Notes under the pieces: model-generated
What the model saw: only the letters and a program-made list of their open reading frames with translations
The model's database searches: none
What the model was told of the DNA's origin: nothing
Shown here: positions 43,824-54,153 of the stretch, piece by piece
Layout of the letters: the number at the start of each line of letters is the position of its first letter
Position numbering within the stretch: the first letter of the stretch is position 1
DNA from: Rhodocyclales bacterium RIFCSPLOWO2_02_FULL_63_24
Lineage (GTDB): Bacteria; Pseudomonadota; Gammaproteobacteria; Burkholderiales; Rhodocyclaceae
NCBI GenBank assembly: GCA_001828935.1
Contig: MHZX01000110.1
Span: 20,594-84,593 of the forward strand
Length of the DNA: 64,000 bases
Direction of reading: 5' to 3'
Translations under genes and position numbers: made by a program

Positions 43824-44531
43824 CTATAAGTAATCTCTGTGTAGCCAATTGATGTAATGCGCTGTTCCCTCTGGGCCTGGATACGCGGACTCTTGATTTA
43901 CCCCAAGCTTATCTAGCGTTCTCAGTATGTCTAGTTTCTTAACGTGGGGAATTTCTTTCATAAGAAACCTTCCGTCAATTGAAGTATTACTGGCCACATC
44001 AACAAACTGCTCAGCTTCTTCAGAATATTTGTGTACGGTGAACCATCCGCTCTGAGCTTTAATTCTGCTGTTGTTAATGTTTGGCTTTACGACGTAGGTT
44101 TTTGTAATTTCGAATGGATCTTTTTCGATTGACGTGTCCAGTAGTTCGTTGTCCTTTGCGGAAAGCATATAAATAAAGCCGTCGGAAGGAGACTTGTAAT
44201 CTGAACACGCGAACCACAAAGCAAATAATGGGTTTGTGGTCCAGTCAAGTAGCCTAGTGGTCAAACCGTGATGCTGGGCATAGACCAAAATATCCCAAGC
44301 ATCCATTGCTGCAATATCTCTCTCGCGAGCTAGTCTCCTCCTGAACTCTTCAATGAGTTGTCGTTCGATTTTGACCGTGTTCTCCTTGGGATTTCTGCGC
44401 GCCACTTTAGGTAATAGCGGCTCGTTCACTGGCTGGCCACGAAATAGGAGATAGCCACTGGTGTCTTTGACTAATGACTCTGTCGAGGCGACAAGATCCT
44501 CGACAGAGGTTATGTATCGATCCGTTCTCAT
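43824..44531 (-). CDS. FRG-domain-containing protein in AT-richer islet
   Basis: YLLFRGQPVNEPLLPKVARR...YAQHHGLTTRLLDWTTNPLFALWFAC: FRG-domain signature. Confidence 0.85.
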   Translation of the reverse strand: MRTDRYITSVEDLVASTESLVKDTSGYLLFRGQPVNEPLLPKVARRNPKENTVKIERQLIEEFRRRLARERDIAAMDAWDILVYAQHHGLTTRLLDWTTNPLFALWFACSDYKSPSDGFIYMLSAKDNELLDTSIEKDPFEITKTYVVKPNINNSRIKAQSGWFTVHKYSEEAEQFVDVASNTSIDGRFLMKEIPHVKKLDILRTLDKLGVNQESAYPGPEGTAHYINWLHRDYL

Positions 44532-44786
44532 GGCGACTTAGAATAATTATTCACGCGCAGAAACGTCTGGGTCATTGTCAAAAATATGGACACTGTAGAA
44601 ATGCCTTTAAGGTATTGAATGACGTGGAGATTATCCGAACCCGGTCTCTTTATCAATCACCAATCATACGGACAGGGCTCGAACATCGGCTTTGCGGGTG
44701 ATTCTCGAGTGACGGCTCCTGGCCGACCGCGATCATCGCCGCAGCGCGCAAGCCCGCCGCAACATCGCAGCCGGCATTTTTGTAGC

Positions 44787-45827
44787 TCAGCAGACCTTGC
44801 CTGCCGCGCAGGTCGCCTTCGCCACATGGCTGGAGTGCAGTTCGCCGATCATGCGTTCGAGTTCGTCGATCTTGCGCTGCATCGAGGCGAGGCGTCCGTT
44901 CATGGCGCCGACGTTGAAGAAGGTTTCGCGCTCGGCCGGGGCATCGAGGCGGGCGGCATAGCCGAGCCAGGACGAGTCATAGACCTTGACCTTGTTGAAG
45001 CCGAGCGTCTCCAGTACCGCCGCGGTTTCCGCCGCGCGCACGCCGCTCTGGCAATAGACGACGGTTTCCTTGTTCGGGTCGAGCTTGGCGTAGAGGCTGC
45101 GCAGGGCGTCGGTCGGCGCGAGGCCGGCGCCCTTGTTGTCGGCGACCTGGCGGCGCGACATCTTGGCGTTGGTTTCGGGGTCCTTCCAGTTCCGTTCGTA
45201 GGGAATGTTGAGCGCGCCCGGGATGTGGCCGCCGCGGATGGCGCGGACGTCGTTGCCGAGGTATTCGCCGGCGCAGCGGGCGTCGATGATCTGCGCGGCA
45301 CCGGTCTTGGCGCGGCTCACCACGTCTTCGGTGCTGGCGATCAGTTCCGGGTGCGGGCTGGGCTTGAGCGTGCGCGCCGGGCGTTGCGCATCGGCGGTTT
45401 CGAGCGCAAAGCCGGCATCCTGCCAGCCTTCGACGCCGTCATGGAAGACGCTGACCTTCTGTGCGCCGAAGTATTGCAGGGCAAGGCGCCCGAAATAGGC
45501 ATAGGGGTTGCCGCGTTCGGCATAGACGATGATTTTCTGGGCCGGATCGATGCCGGCGTTGCCAAGGATCTTCTCGATCTGCGCGGTTTCGATGAAATCT
45601 TCCGTCACGGCGTTGCGCAGGACGTTGCCGGCATCGCCGATGCTGACCGCGCCGGGTATGTGGCCCTTGCGGTAAAGCGGCGTGGCGCGCACGTCCCAGA
45701 CGATGGCGCCTCGTGCCTGCGCGGCTTTTACGGCCGCCGCATCGACAATCGGGGCGGCGAGCGCCGGTGCGGAAATGAGAGCAGTGAGCAGCAGCAGGGC
45801 GGAATACAGGCGAGCAAGCGTTTTCAT
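44787..45827 (-). CDS. Periplasmic multi-rhodanese sulfurtransferase
   Basis: Signal peptide; rhodanese segments AIVWDVRATPLYRKGHIPGAVSIGD, AQIIDARCAGEYLGNDVRAIRGGHIPGALNIPYE; TVVYCQSGVRAAETAAVL. Confidence 0.9.
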   Translation of the reverse strand: MKTLARLYSALLLLTALISAPALAAPIVDAAAVKAAQARGAIVWDVRATPLYRKGHIPGAVSIGDAGNVLRNAVTEDFIETAQIEKILGNAGIDPAQKIIVYAERGNPYAYFGRLALQYFGAQKVSVFHDGVEGWQDAGFALETADAQRPARTLKPSPHPELIASTEDVVSRAKTGAAQIIDARCAGEYLGNDVRAIRGGHIPGALNIPYERNWKDPETNAKMSRRQVADNKGAGLAPTDALRSLYAKLDPNKETVVYCQSGVRAAETAAVLETLGFNKVKVYDSSWLGYAARLDAPAERETFFNVGAMNGRLASMQRKIDELERMIGELHSSHVAKATCAAGKVC

Positions 45828-45912
45828 GTTTTGGCTCCGTGGTGGTGTTGGGTGCGGCTCATTGTGCGAGCGCGCGGGGGCGGGTCAAGCTGCTGTGCAT
45901 CAAGGCCGGCGG

Positions 45913-47940
45913 CTAGTCGACGCGGATATTGCCGGCCCTGATCCAGCGCGCCATGTGCGCCGCGTCCTCGCGCACGAAAGCGGCGAATTCCTCGCTGCCG
46001 TCGCCGGATGCCGTCTGGATCGACAGGTGCGCGAGGCGGTCGACCAGGTCATGCTGCTGCAGGGCACGCCGCACTTCGGCGTTGAGGTAGCGGACGATGG
46101 CTGGCGGCGTTGCCGCGGGGACAAAGATGTCGTTCCAGGGATTGATGTCCATGCCCGCCACGCCGAGTTCGGCGAAGGTGGGGATGTCGGGGAATTGCGC
46201 CTGCCGCCGTTCGCCGGTGACGGCCAATGTGCGCAATTTGCCGGCCTTGACCTGGGGCGCCGCCGCGGCGGGGTCGACGAAGGCGAGATTTACCCGGTCG
46301 CCGAGTAGGTCGGCGATGGCCGGCCCCGAGCCGCGGTAGGGAACATGGATCAACTGGACGCCAGCCTGGTTTTCGAACGCCACTGCGGCGAGATGATGGC
46401 TGCTGCCTTGGCCGGGGCTGGCATAGGTCAGATGTCCCGGATTGCGCCGTGCCTCGTCGACCAGTTGGCGCAGGTTGCCGTGGGCGCTGCCGGCATTCAC
46501 CGCCAGCAGCAGCGGCACCTGGGTCAATGCGGCGACCGGCTGCAGGTCGGTGCGCACATCCACCGGCGTGCTGCGATAGAGCTGCGAGGCAATGGAAATG
46601 TTGGACGAGCTGCCGACGAGCAGGGTGTAACCATCGGGAGCCGAGTTGGCAACCGCTTCCAGCCCGATCATGCCCCCGGCACCCGCGCGGTTTTCGACGA
46701 TGACCGGTTGCCCCAGGCGTTGGGTCAGCACCTGCGCCAGTACGCGGGCAACTAGGTCGGTGGAGCCTCCTGCTGCGAAGGGCACGATCAGTCGCAGCGG
46801 CTTGTTGGGATAGCCGCTGACGCTCGCCACGGGAATCTCCGCCGGACGGGCGCCGGCGGTGACAGTCGGCGCCAGCGCCACGGTGACCGGCGCCGCGGGC
46901 CGAAGCGGCGCCGGCGTGGCGACGGGCGCCGGCCGGGTCTCGATCTCGATCTGCTTGAGGCGGGAGCGCGCCACGGCGGCGAAGCGTCCGCTCGGATGTT
47001 GGTCGAGGTAGGCATTCAACTCCGCCGCCTGCCTGCTGTCCTTGACGCTGTCCCACAGCGCCAGTTCGAGCATGGCCGGATCGGCGGCGGTACTGCTCGC
47101 CGGCGCAGCAAGGGCCTGGCCGGGGCGGAAGTAAAACTCGCCCAGGGCCTGGTCGTAGAGCGCCGGCACCTGTTCGTGGCCGACGCTTTTCGCCAGGCGC
47201 ACCACTTCTTCGCGCACGTTGCGCAACACCTTGTCGACCGGGATGCCGGGCTTGGTCATTTCCTTGAGGAAGACGCGGGTGAACAGGCCGTTTACGTTGG
47301 TGTCATGGTCGCCCAGCCGATCCAGCGCCTGCTGTCCGGCGCCCGCCGAGTAGAGCACCATCTGTCCGGTGGCGGCGCTGGTGGGCGCCAGGCCGCGCCC
47401 GCCGATGGCACGCCCGGCGCCGCGGAAGGGGTTGTTGCGACAGGCGTCCACAATGGCCAGCGAGAAGCGCGCCTTCTGGTCCTGCAGATCGTCGAGCACC
47501 CTTTGCAGGGGCATCGCATCGTCCTTGATCTGGTCTTCGCTCTCGCCGACGATGTCGGTCGGCAACAGGTAGTTGGCGGCGCCGAGTTGCACGCCATGGC
47601 CGGAAAAGAAGAACACGGCTTCGTCGCCGCCGCTGATCTGGCCCTTGAACAGGCGCATCGATTCCTTCATCTGCTTCTCGCCGGCGTCGAGCCGCAGCAT
47701 GACCCTGAAGCCGGCCTCCTCCAGCGCCCGTGCCATGGCGCGGGCGTCGGCGCGGGCATTCTTGAGTTTGTCGACGCGCTGGTAACCGTCGCTGCCGATC
47801 ACCAGCGCGATGCGCTTGCCGTCGCCCTTCGCGCCCTGCACGGCCAGCGTGCGTCCGCCGCTTTGCGGCAAGGCGGGGAAGGCCAGCAGGAGCCCGAGCG
47901 CAAGTGCGAAGCAGTAAGCCAGTGAACTCCGGGAGAACAT
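45913..47940 (-). CDS. Secreted caspase-like (C14) peptidase fused to Bug/TctC-type substrate-binding domain
   Basis: Signal peptide; RIALVIGSDGYQRVDKLKNARADARAMARALEEAGF, VFFFSGHGVQ, LAIVDACRNNPF (His/Cys dyad); then NKPLRLIVPFAAGGSTDLVARVLAQVLTQRLGQPVIVENRAGAGGMIGLEAVANSAPDGYTLLVGSSSN. Confidence 0.93.
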   Translation of the reverse strand: MFSRSSLAYCFALALGLLLAFPALPQSGGRTLAVQGAKGDGKRIALVIGSDGYQRVDKLKNARADARAMARALEEAGFRVMLRLDAGEKQMKESMRLFKGQISGGDEAVFFFSGHGVQLGAANYLLPTDIVGESEDQIKDDAMPLQRVLDDLQDQKARFSLAIVDACRNNPFRGAGRAIGGRGLAPTSAATGQMVLYSAGAGQQALDRLGDHDTNVNGLFTRVFLKEMTKPGIPVDKVLRNVREEVVRLAKSVGHEQVPALYDQALGEFYFRPGQALAAPASSTAADPAMLELALWDSVKDSRQAAELNAYLDQHPSGRFAAVARSRLKQIEIETRPAPVATPAPLRPAAPVTVALAPTVTAGARPAEIPVASVSGYPNKPLRLIVPFAAGGSTDLVARVLAQVLTQRLGQPVIVENRAGAGGMIGLEAVANSAPDGYTLLVGSSSNISIASQLYRSTPVDVRTDLQPVAALTQVPLLLAVNAGSAHGNLRQLVDEARRNPGHLTYASPGQGSSHHLAAVAFENQAGVQLIHVPYRGSGPAIADLLGDRVNLAFVDPAAAAPQVKAGKLRTLAVTGERRQAQFPDIPTFAELGVAGMDINPWNDIFVPAATPPAIVRYLNAEVRRALQQHDLVDRLAHLSIQTASGDGSEEFAAFVREDAAHMARWIRAGNIRVD

Positions 47941-48089
47941 GGAAACTCCGGTGTGGCCGCGGAAGCGGCGATTATGAACTTGAGCGACGCATCGTCAAGC
48001 GGGCATGAATTGCATGCCTATCCGGGATCGCCGCAGCGGCTTCCGGTATCATCGGCGCCAATGCAACGACAGGCTAAAGGAGCGGCATC

Positions 48090-48404
48090 GTGGATCATGA
48101 AGTCAGCGTAGTGTTGAAGAACGGCGAGCGTTACGACATTCCCTTGGGCGCGGACGATCTTGCCGCTTTCGATGCCGCCGGCGCGCGGCACTGGATCGCC
48201 GAGGCTTTCCAGGCGGCAGGGCTGGAAACTCCGAATCCGATGGGAAAACTGCTGCTGGTCGACCAGATCCTGCTGCTCGCCCAGAATTTCAAGCCTGCGG
48301 ACTACAAACCGCTGAGTCCCGAGGTGCACCGCTTCCTGTGCGCGGCCCTGCTGGCCATGGGACGGCCCAGCCTGACCATCGACCTGGTGACCAACAAGCT
48401 CTAG
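48090..48404 (+). CDS. Conserved hypothetical protein, 104 aa
   Basis: Intact ORF MDHEVSVVLKNGERYDIPLGADDLAAFDAAGARHWIAEAF...; convergent with lnt. Confidence 0.65.
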   Translation: MDHEVSVVLKNGERYDIPLGADDLAAFDAAGARHWIAEAFQAAGLETPNPMGKLLLVDQILLLAQNFKPADYKPLSPEVHRFLCAALLAMGRPSLTIDLVTNKL

Positions 48405-49915
48405 GCTTCGCGGCGGCGTAGCGCCGCCAGGCAGGCGCCGGCCGCGATCAGCAGCGCCAGCAGGTTGCCCCAGCGCGCATAGGGCGTCAGGCCGCTGCGG
48501 CCCTGGGCCTGCACCACCAGCGCAGCGGTGACGAAAGGCGGCAGCGCGGCGGCGATTTCACCGTTCGGGGCGACCATGGCGGTCATTCCGGTGTTGGTGG
48601 CGCGCAGCATCACGCGGCCGGTTTCGATGGCGCGCAGCCGGGCAATCTGCAAGTGTTGCGGCTGCGCCAGCGAATCGCCGAACCACGCCGTGTTGGAAAG
48701 ATTCACCAGCAGGGTCGCCGCCGGCAAGGCGCCGAGCAGCTCCTCGCCGAACAGATCCTCATAGCAGATATTCGGCGCGATGCGCTGTCCGGCCACGTTG
48801 AGCGCTTCCTGGCGCGCCGATCCCGCGGTGAAATCCGACATTGGAATATGCGCGAAGCGGAAGAACCAGCCAAAGCCGGGCGGGGCGTACTCGCCGAAGG
48901 GTACCAGGTGGCGTTTGGCATAGGCCTGGGCGGCGAGTTGCGGCGTCAGGGTCACCGCGCCGTTGGTATAGCCGCCGTCGGTGGTGCCGACGGCGACGCC
49001 GATCAGCGCGTCGCCGTGACGCGTCAGGCCGTGCAACACTTCGCGCGGAACTTCGTTGAAATACAGTGGCAGGGCGGTCTCCGGCAGCACGGTGAGCGCG
49101 GCCGGATGATTTTGCGCCAGGCGCAGGTAGGTATCCACCGACAGCGGCAGCCGTTTCGGGTCCCACTTCAGGCTTTGCGGCACGTTGCCCTGCAACAGAC
49201 TGACGGTGACCGGGCTGCCGGCCGGTTGGGTCCAGTCCATGCGTCGCAGCAGGCCGCCGAGGCCGAGCAGCAGCATGATCGCGATCCACGCCCCCGGCTT
49301 GCGCCAGCCGCCGCCGCGCATTGCGCCCAGCAGCCCGCCGATCAGGGCGACGCCGAAGCCGACGCCATAGACGCCGAGCACCGATGCCCAGCCCGCCAAG
49401 GGACTGGGCGGGCTTTGCGAATAGCCGACGGCGAGCCAGGGAAAGCCGGTGAACAGCGTGCCGCGCAGCCATTCGGCGAGGGTCCACAGGCCGGCGAAGA
49501 GCAGCGCGTCGCGTCGCGTGCTGCTGCGCCAGCGCACGAACAGGCCGCCCGCCAGTGCGGGAAACAGGGCCAGGTAGAGGCAGAACAGCAGCGTCGCGCC
49601 GGCCGCCGCGGGCGGCGCCAGGCCGGCGAACTGCGAGAGGCTGACATAGATCCACGACACGCCGAACAGGAAACAGCCGGCGCCCCAGGCCAGGCCGAGC
49701 AGCATCGCTGCGCGCGTGGTGGTCGCCTTGCGCCAGAGCAGGAACAGCCCGCCCAGGGCAAGAGTCGGCGCTGGCCAGACGGGGAAATATGCGGCGAAAT
49801 AGGCGTCGAAGGGTGCGAAGCCGAGGACGCAGAGCGCCCCCAGCGCCGCTGCCGCGGCAAGCGAGGAAACTGCCGGACGCCGCGGCGTCGGCAGTGGCGT
49901 CCGCGCCTGCGTCAT
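48401..49915 (-). CDS. lnt: Apolipoprotein N-acyltransferase
   Basis: GVSWIYVSLSQFAG, TVLPETALPLY, HLVPFGEYAP, ICYEDLFGEELL, LVNLSNTAWFGDS. Confidence 0.96.
   Translation of the reverse strand: MTQARTPLPTPRRPAVSSLAAAAALGALCVLGFAPFDAYFAAYFPVWPAPTLALGGLFLLWRKATTTRAAMLLGLAWGAGCFLFGVSWIYVSLSQFAGLAPPAAAGATLLFCLYLALFPALAGGLFVRWRSSTRRDALLFAGLWTLAEWLRGTLFTGFPWLAVGYSQSPPSPLAGWASVLGVYGVGFGVALIGGLLGAMRGGGWRKPGAWIAIMLLLGLGGLLRRMDWTQPAGSPVTVSLLQGNVPQSLKWDPKRLPLSVDTYLRLAQNHPAALTVLPETALPLYFNEVPREVLHGLTRHGDALIGVAVGTTDGGYTNGAVTLTPQLAAQAYAKRHLVPFGEYAPPGFGWFFRFAHIPMSDFTAGSARQEALNVAGQRIAPNICYEDLFGEELLGALPAATLLVNLSNTAWFGDSLAQPQHLQIARLRAIETGRVMLRATNTGMTAMVAPNGEIAAALPPFVTAALVVQAQGRSGLTPYARWGNLLALLIAAGACLAALRRREA
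49759..49785 (+). repeat. Family-A repeat copy (within lnt, antisense to the gene)
   Basis: GCAAGAGTCGGCGCTGGCCAGACGGGG. Confidence 0.75.
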
Positions 49916-50766
49916 TGGGCAGCGGGGGGCAACGCTGACAGCGGCAGGTCTTTCTGCGGATCGACCAACAGGGTGTGCACGCGACGGCTGTCGGCGCGCA
50001 ATACCTGCATGCGCATGCCGTCGATGCTGACCACTTCGTTGCGCTTGGGCAGGCGACCGAGGTGATGAATGACGAGGCCGCCCACCGTGTCGAAATGCTC
50101 GTCGGGAAACTGGGTGGCGAACGCGGCGTTGAAGTCGGCGATTTCGGTCACGGCCTTGACGCGATAGCGGCCGGTGTTGTCCTTGACGATGTTGTCGGCG
50201 GTTTCGTCGAAGTCGTATTCGTCTTCGATGTCGCCGACGATCTGTTCCAGCACGTCCTCGATGGTGACCAGTCCGGCAACGCCGCCGTATTCGTCAACCA
50301 CGATCGCCATGTGGTTGCGCGAGGCCCGGAATTCGCGCAGCAGGACGTTCAGCCGTTTCGATTCGGGGATGAAGATGGCCGGGCGCAAGGTGTCGCGCAG
50401 GTCGAATTCCTTGCCGGCGAAGTAGCGCAGCAGATCCTTGGCCAGCAGGATGCCGAGCACGTCGTCCTTGCTTTCGCCGATCGCGGGAAAGCGCGAGTGC
50501 GCGGTTTCCAGCACCACCTCGACGATTTGTTCGGGGGATTCGTTGATATCCACGACGTCCATTTGCGCGCGCGGCACCATGATGTCGCGCACCGCCATGT
50601 CGGCCACCGCAAGTGCGCCTTCGATGATCGACAAGGCGTCGGCGTCCATCAGGTGGCGCTCGAAGGCGCCGTGCAGCAAATCAAGGAGTTGTTCGCGGTC
50701 TTCGGGTTCGCGCAACAGCAGCGCGGAAAGACGTTCGATCAGGCCGGGGCGACTGGAAGGGTCCAT
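49912..50766 (-). CDS. CorC/HlyC family CBS-domain protein
   Basis: VRDIMVPRAQMDVVDINESPEQIVEVVLETAHSRFPAIGESKDDVLGILLAKDLL...VDEYGGVAGLVTIEDVLEQIVGDIEDE. Confidence 0.95.
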   Translation of the reverse strand: MDPSSRPGLIERLSALLLREPEDREQLLDLLHGAFERHLMDADALSIIEGALAVADMAVRDIMVPRAQMDVVDINESPEQIVEVVLETAHSRFPAIGESKDDVLGILLAKDLLRYFAGKEFDLRDTLRPAIFIPESKRLNVLLREFRASRNHMAIVVDEYGGVAGLVTIEDVLEQIVGDIEDEYDFDETADNIVKDNTGRYRVKAVTEIADFNAAFATQFPDEHFDTVGGLVIHHLGRLPKRNEVVSIDGMRMQVLRADSRRVHTLLVDPQKDLPLSALPPAAQ

Positions 50767-50769
50767 TAT

Positions 50770-51219
50770 TTACGCGTAAGGATCAGGATAGCCCAGGGTA
50801 GCGAGAATCTTCTGCTCGATCGCCTCCATGCGTTCGGCATCATCGGCGCCGCTCTCGTGGTCGTAGCCCTGCAAATGCAGCATACCATGCACCACCATGT
50901 GGGCGAAGTGGGCTTCCAGGGACTTGCCCTGTTCCAGCGCTTCGCGTTCGACCACGGGCAGGCACAGCACCAGGTCGCCGCTGATCCGCGCGCCGCATTC
51001 GTAGGGAAAGGACAGCACGTTGGTGGCGTAGTCCTTGCCGCGGTAGTCGCGGTTGAGGCATTGGCCCTCTTCCTGGCCGACGAAGCGCACCGTCACCTCG
51101 GCGGGCTTGAGGCAGGCCGCGTGCACCCAGCGGCGCACCTGCGGACGCGACGGTGCCCGGTCCTTGCCGCCCGGATACTGAATCGACAGACGCAACTCGG
51201 GCAGGCGGGGCGGCGCCAT
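50770..51219 (-). CDS. ybeY: Endoribonuclease / rRNA maturation factor YbeY
   Basis: LNRDYRGKDYATNVLSFPYE...HMVVHGMLHLQGYDHES (H3XH5XH). Confidence 0.97.
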   Translation of the reverse strand: MAPPRLPELRLSIQYPGGKDRAPSRPQVRRWVHAACLKPAEVTVRFVGQEEGQCLNRDYRGKDYATNVLSFPYECGARISGDLVLCLPVVEREALEQGKSLEAHFAHMVVHGMLHLQGYDHESGADDAERMEAIEQKILATLGYPDPYA

Positions 51220-51224
51220 TCTGT

Positions 51225-52235
51225 TTAGTGGCCGCCGCCGCGCTTGGAGTCGGCAGAACCGGCGTGGGCCTCCGCCGACACTGCCTTTTCATAGGCGTCG
51301 ACAATCCGCGCCACCAGCGGGTGGCGCACCACGTCCGAGGCGTCGAAGTCGGTGAAGGCAAGGCCGCGAACATTGGCCAGGATGCGCCGCGCCTCGACCA
51401 GGCCGGACTTCTGGCCGCGCGGCAGGTCGATCTGCGTCACATCGCCGGTGACCACCGCCTTGGCGCCGATGCCGATGCGGGTGAGGAACATTTTCATCTG
51501 CTCCGGGGTGGTGTTCTGCGCCTCGTCGAGAATGATGAAGGCATGATTCAGGGTGCGTCCGCGCATGTAGGCCAGCGGCGCGATCTCGATGTTCTGTTTC
51601 TCGAACAGCTTGGACACCTTCTCGAAACCCATCAAGTCGTACAGCGCATCGTAGAGCGGGCGCAGATAGGGGTCGATCTTCTGCGCCAGATCGCCGGGCA
51701 GGAAGCCGAGCCGTTCGCCGGCCTCGACCGCCGGCCGGGTGAGGACGATGCGGCTGACCTGGTCGCGCTCGAAGGCGTCAATCGCCGAGGCGACGGCGAG
51801 GTAGGTCTTGCCGGTGCCGGCCGGACCGATGCCGAAGGTGATGTCGTGTTCCTGGATGTTGCGCAGGTACTTGCCCTGGTTCGGCGTGCGTCCGTGCAGG
51901 TCGGTCTTCTTCGTCAATAGGCCGGGATTCGGCTGGGCCGGCGCCAGCGGTGATCGCGCGTTGCGATTGCGCGTGATCTCGATCAGGCCGAGCTGGAGCT
52001 CGTCGATCGACAGCGGCTCGCTCGCCTGTTCGTAGAAATGCTGCAAGGCCGTCGCCGCCAGCCGCGACTGCGCCTGCTCGCCGCTGATCCGGCAGTGCTG
52101 GCCACGGCGGCTGATCGTGACATCGAAGGCGGCTTCGATCTGGCGCAGGTTCTCGTCGAGCGCGCCGCACAGATTCTGCAGCCGCGCGTTGTCGAGCGGC
52201 TGCAATGCAAGACTCAAGGGTCGGGGCAAGGCCAT
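51225..52235 (-). CDS. ybeZ: PhoH-like ATPase (YbeZ)
   Basis: [52 protein letters not shown]. Confidence 0.95.
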   Translation of the reverse strand: MALPRPLSLALQPLDNARLQNLCGALDENLRQIEAAFDVTISRRGQHCRISGEQAQSRLAATALQHFYEQASEPLSIDELQLGLIEITRNRNARSPLAPAQPNPGLLTKKTDLHGRTPNQGKYLRNIQEHDITFGIGPAGTGKTYLAVASAIDAFERDQVSRIVLTRPAVEAGERLGFLPGDLAQKIDPYLRPLYDALYDLMGFEKVSKLFEKQNIEIAPLAYMRGRTLNHAFIILDEAQNTTPEQMKMFLTRIGIGAKAVVTGDVTQIDLPRGQKSGLVEARRILANVRGLAFTDFDASDVVRHPLVARIVDAYEKAVSAEAHAGSADSKRGGGH

Positions 52236-52240
52236 CCGAT

Positions 52241-52708
52241 CTAGTTGAGCTTGGGTGACGGCAAGGCCGCTTCCTGCTTGACGTCGGATAGTTTGCAGTT
52301 CTTGCTGACAAACAGCCCTGTCAGATGTTCCTTGCGCGCCTTCGCTTCGCCCAGACGCTCCGCGGCTTCTTTTTCCTTGGCATCGGCGACGCCTTTGGTG
52401 GCCGAGCCGAAGAGGCCGAGCAGGGGGGCCGCTTGTGCCAAGCCGACCGCCGCGCCAAGCGATCCGGACATCGCCGCCGCTTGAACCGCAACGCCGGTGG
52501 CCTGTTGCGTCAGTCCGGCGGTGGTCGCAGTCGTCGCGCTGGCATCGCGGTCGCTCTTGGCGATGCCCATGATCTTGTTCATTTCGTCGATCTCGGCGTA
52601 GATCTGGGAACAGGTCAGTTCCGCGTCCGTCAGTTTCACGCGCTCAATGGTCTGGGCAATGCTTGTCAGGGACAGGGCGGAAAGGATAACAATGACGACT
52701 GTTCGCAC
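52241..52708 (-). CDS. Hypothetical secreted protein, 155 aa
   Basis: N-terminal signal-like [20 protein letters not shown]; intact ORF. Confidence 0.6.
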   Translation of the reverse strand: MRTVVIVILSALSLTSIAQTIERVKLTDAELTCSQIYAEIDEMNKIMGIAKSDRDASATTATTAGLTQQATGVAVQAAAMSGSLGAAVGLAQAAPLLGLFGSATKGVADAKEKEAAERLGEAKARKEHLTGLFVSKNCKLSDVKQEAALPSPKLN

Positions 52709-52719
52709 GTCGATCTCCT

Positions 52720-54075
52720 TCAGTTCTCGTGGTTGAGTTCTTCAGCGGTGATGCAGATTTCGCCGCGCAAACTGTGAGGCAGCGCGGCGGTGATGGCGAC
52801 ATCGACAAAGCGGCCGATCAGGCGTTGGTGGCCGGCGAAATTGACCACGCGATTGTTGTCCGTGCGCCCAGCCAACTCGCTGGCATCCTTCCTCGCGTGG
52901 CCTTCAACGAGGACGCGCTGCGTGGTACCTACCATCGCTTCGCTGATCCTCAAAGCCTGCGCTTCAATGGTTTTCTGCAGGCGCATCAGGCGCCGAATCT
53001 TCACCTCGGACGGCGTGTCGTCGGCCATGTCGGCGGCGGGCGTGCCGGGGCGCGGACTGTAGACGAAGGAAAAGCTGTTGTCGAAGTTCAGTTCCTCGAC
53101 CAGGCGCATGGTTTTTTCGAAATCTTCCTCGGATTCGCCGGGGAAACCGATGATGAAGTCGGACGAGAGCGACAGGTCGGGCCGTGCCGCCCTGAGCTTT
53201 CTCACCAGCGACTTGAATTCGAGCACCGAATAGCCGCGTTTCATCGCCGCCAGAATTCGATCCGAGCCGGACTGCACCGGCAGATGCAGATGCGAAACCA
53301 GCTTCGGCACGCTGCGGTAGGCGTCGATCAGCCGCTGCGTCATCTCGCGCGGATGCGATGTGGTGTAGCGGATGCGCTCGATGCCGGGCATGCCGGCGAT
53401 CGTCTCGATCAACAGCGCGAGATCGGCCGGTTCGTCGTCCTCATCCATGGCGCCGCGGTAGGCATTGACGTTTTGTCCGAGCAGGGTGACTTCGCGCACA
53501 CCGATTCTTACGAGGCCCTCGATCTCGGCGACGACATCGGCAAACGGGCGCGAGACTTCCTCGCCGCGCGTGTAGGGCACGACGCAGAAACTGCAGTATT
53601 TCGAGCAGCCTTCCATGATCGAGACGAAAGCCGAGGTACCGCTCACGCTGGCGGGCGGCAGGGCGTCGAATTTCTCGATTTCCGGGAAGGAGATGTCGAC
53701 CTGCGCGCGCCCGCTGCGGCGGCGCGCGGCGATCATCTGCGGCAGCCGATGCAGGGTCTGCGGGCCGAAGACCAGATCGACATACGGGGCGCGGGCGACG
53801 ATGGCTTCGCCCTCCTGGCTGGCGACGCAGCCGCCGACGCCGATCACCAGGTTCGGGTTGAGTTGCTTGAGATGCTTGATACGACCGAGGTCGTGGAACA
53901 CCTTCTCCTGCGCTTTTTCGCGCACCGAGCAGGTGTTGAACAGGATGATGTCGGCTTCCTCGGGGTTTTCCGTCTTGACCGCGCCGTCGCTGCCGGCCAG
54001 TACATCGGCCATCTTGTCGGAGTCGTACTCGTTCATCTGGCAGCCGAAGGTGCGGATGAACACTTTCTTTGCCAT
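52720..54075 (-). CDS. miaB: tRNA-2-methylthio-N6-dimethylallyladenosine synthase MiaB
   Basis: [26 protein letters not shown]...[25 protein letters not shown]-domain end. Confidence 0.97.
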   Translation of the reverse strand: MAKKVFIRTFGCQMNEYDSDKMADVLAGSDGAVKTENPEEADIILFNTCSVREKAQEKVFHDLGRIKHLKQLNPNLVIGVGGCVASQEGEAIVARAPYVDLVFGPQTLHRLPQMIAARRRSGRAQVDISFPEIEKFDALPPASVSGTSAFVSIMEGCSKYCSFCVVPYTRGEEVSRPFADVVAEIEGLVRIGVREVTLLGQNVNAYRGAMDEDDEPADLALLIETIAGMPGIERIRYTTSHPREMTQRLIDAYRSVPKLVSHLHLPVQSGSDRILAAMKRGYSVLEFKSLVRKLRAARPDLSLSSDFIIGFPGESEEDFEKTMRLVEELNFDNSFSFVYSPRPGTPAADMADDTPSEVKIRRLMRLQKTIEAQALRISEAMVGTTQRVLVEGHARKDASELAGRTDNNRVVNFAGHQRLIGRFVDVAITAALPHSLRGEICITAEELNHEN

Positions 54076-54153
54076 CGTCGATTGCGGAAGGAGATAAGGA
54101 ACAGTGCCAATTATAGAGCAGCGCATCAAGCGGCTGTTTGCTACCATCGCCAG

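Noticed and set aside
52729-54153. Long plus-strand extension upstream of QueC
   Set aside because: Antisense to miaB; QueC starts around ATG 54154.
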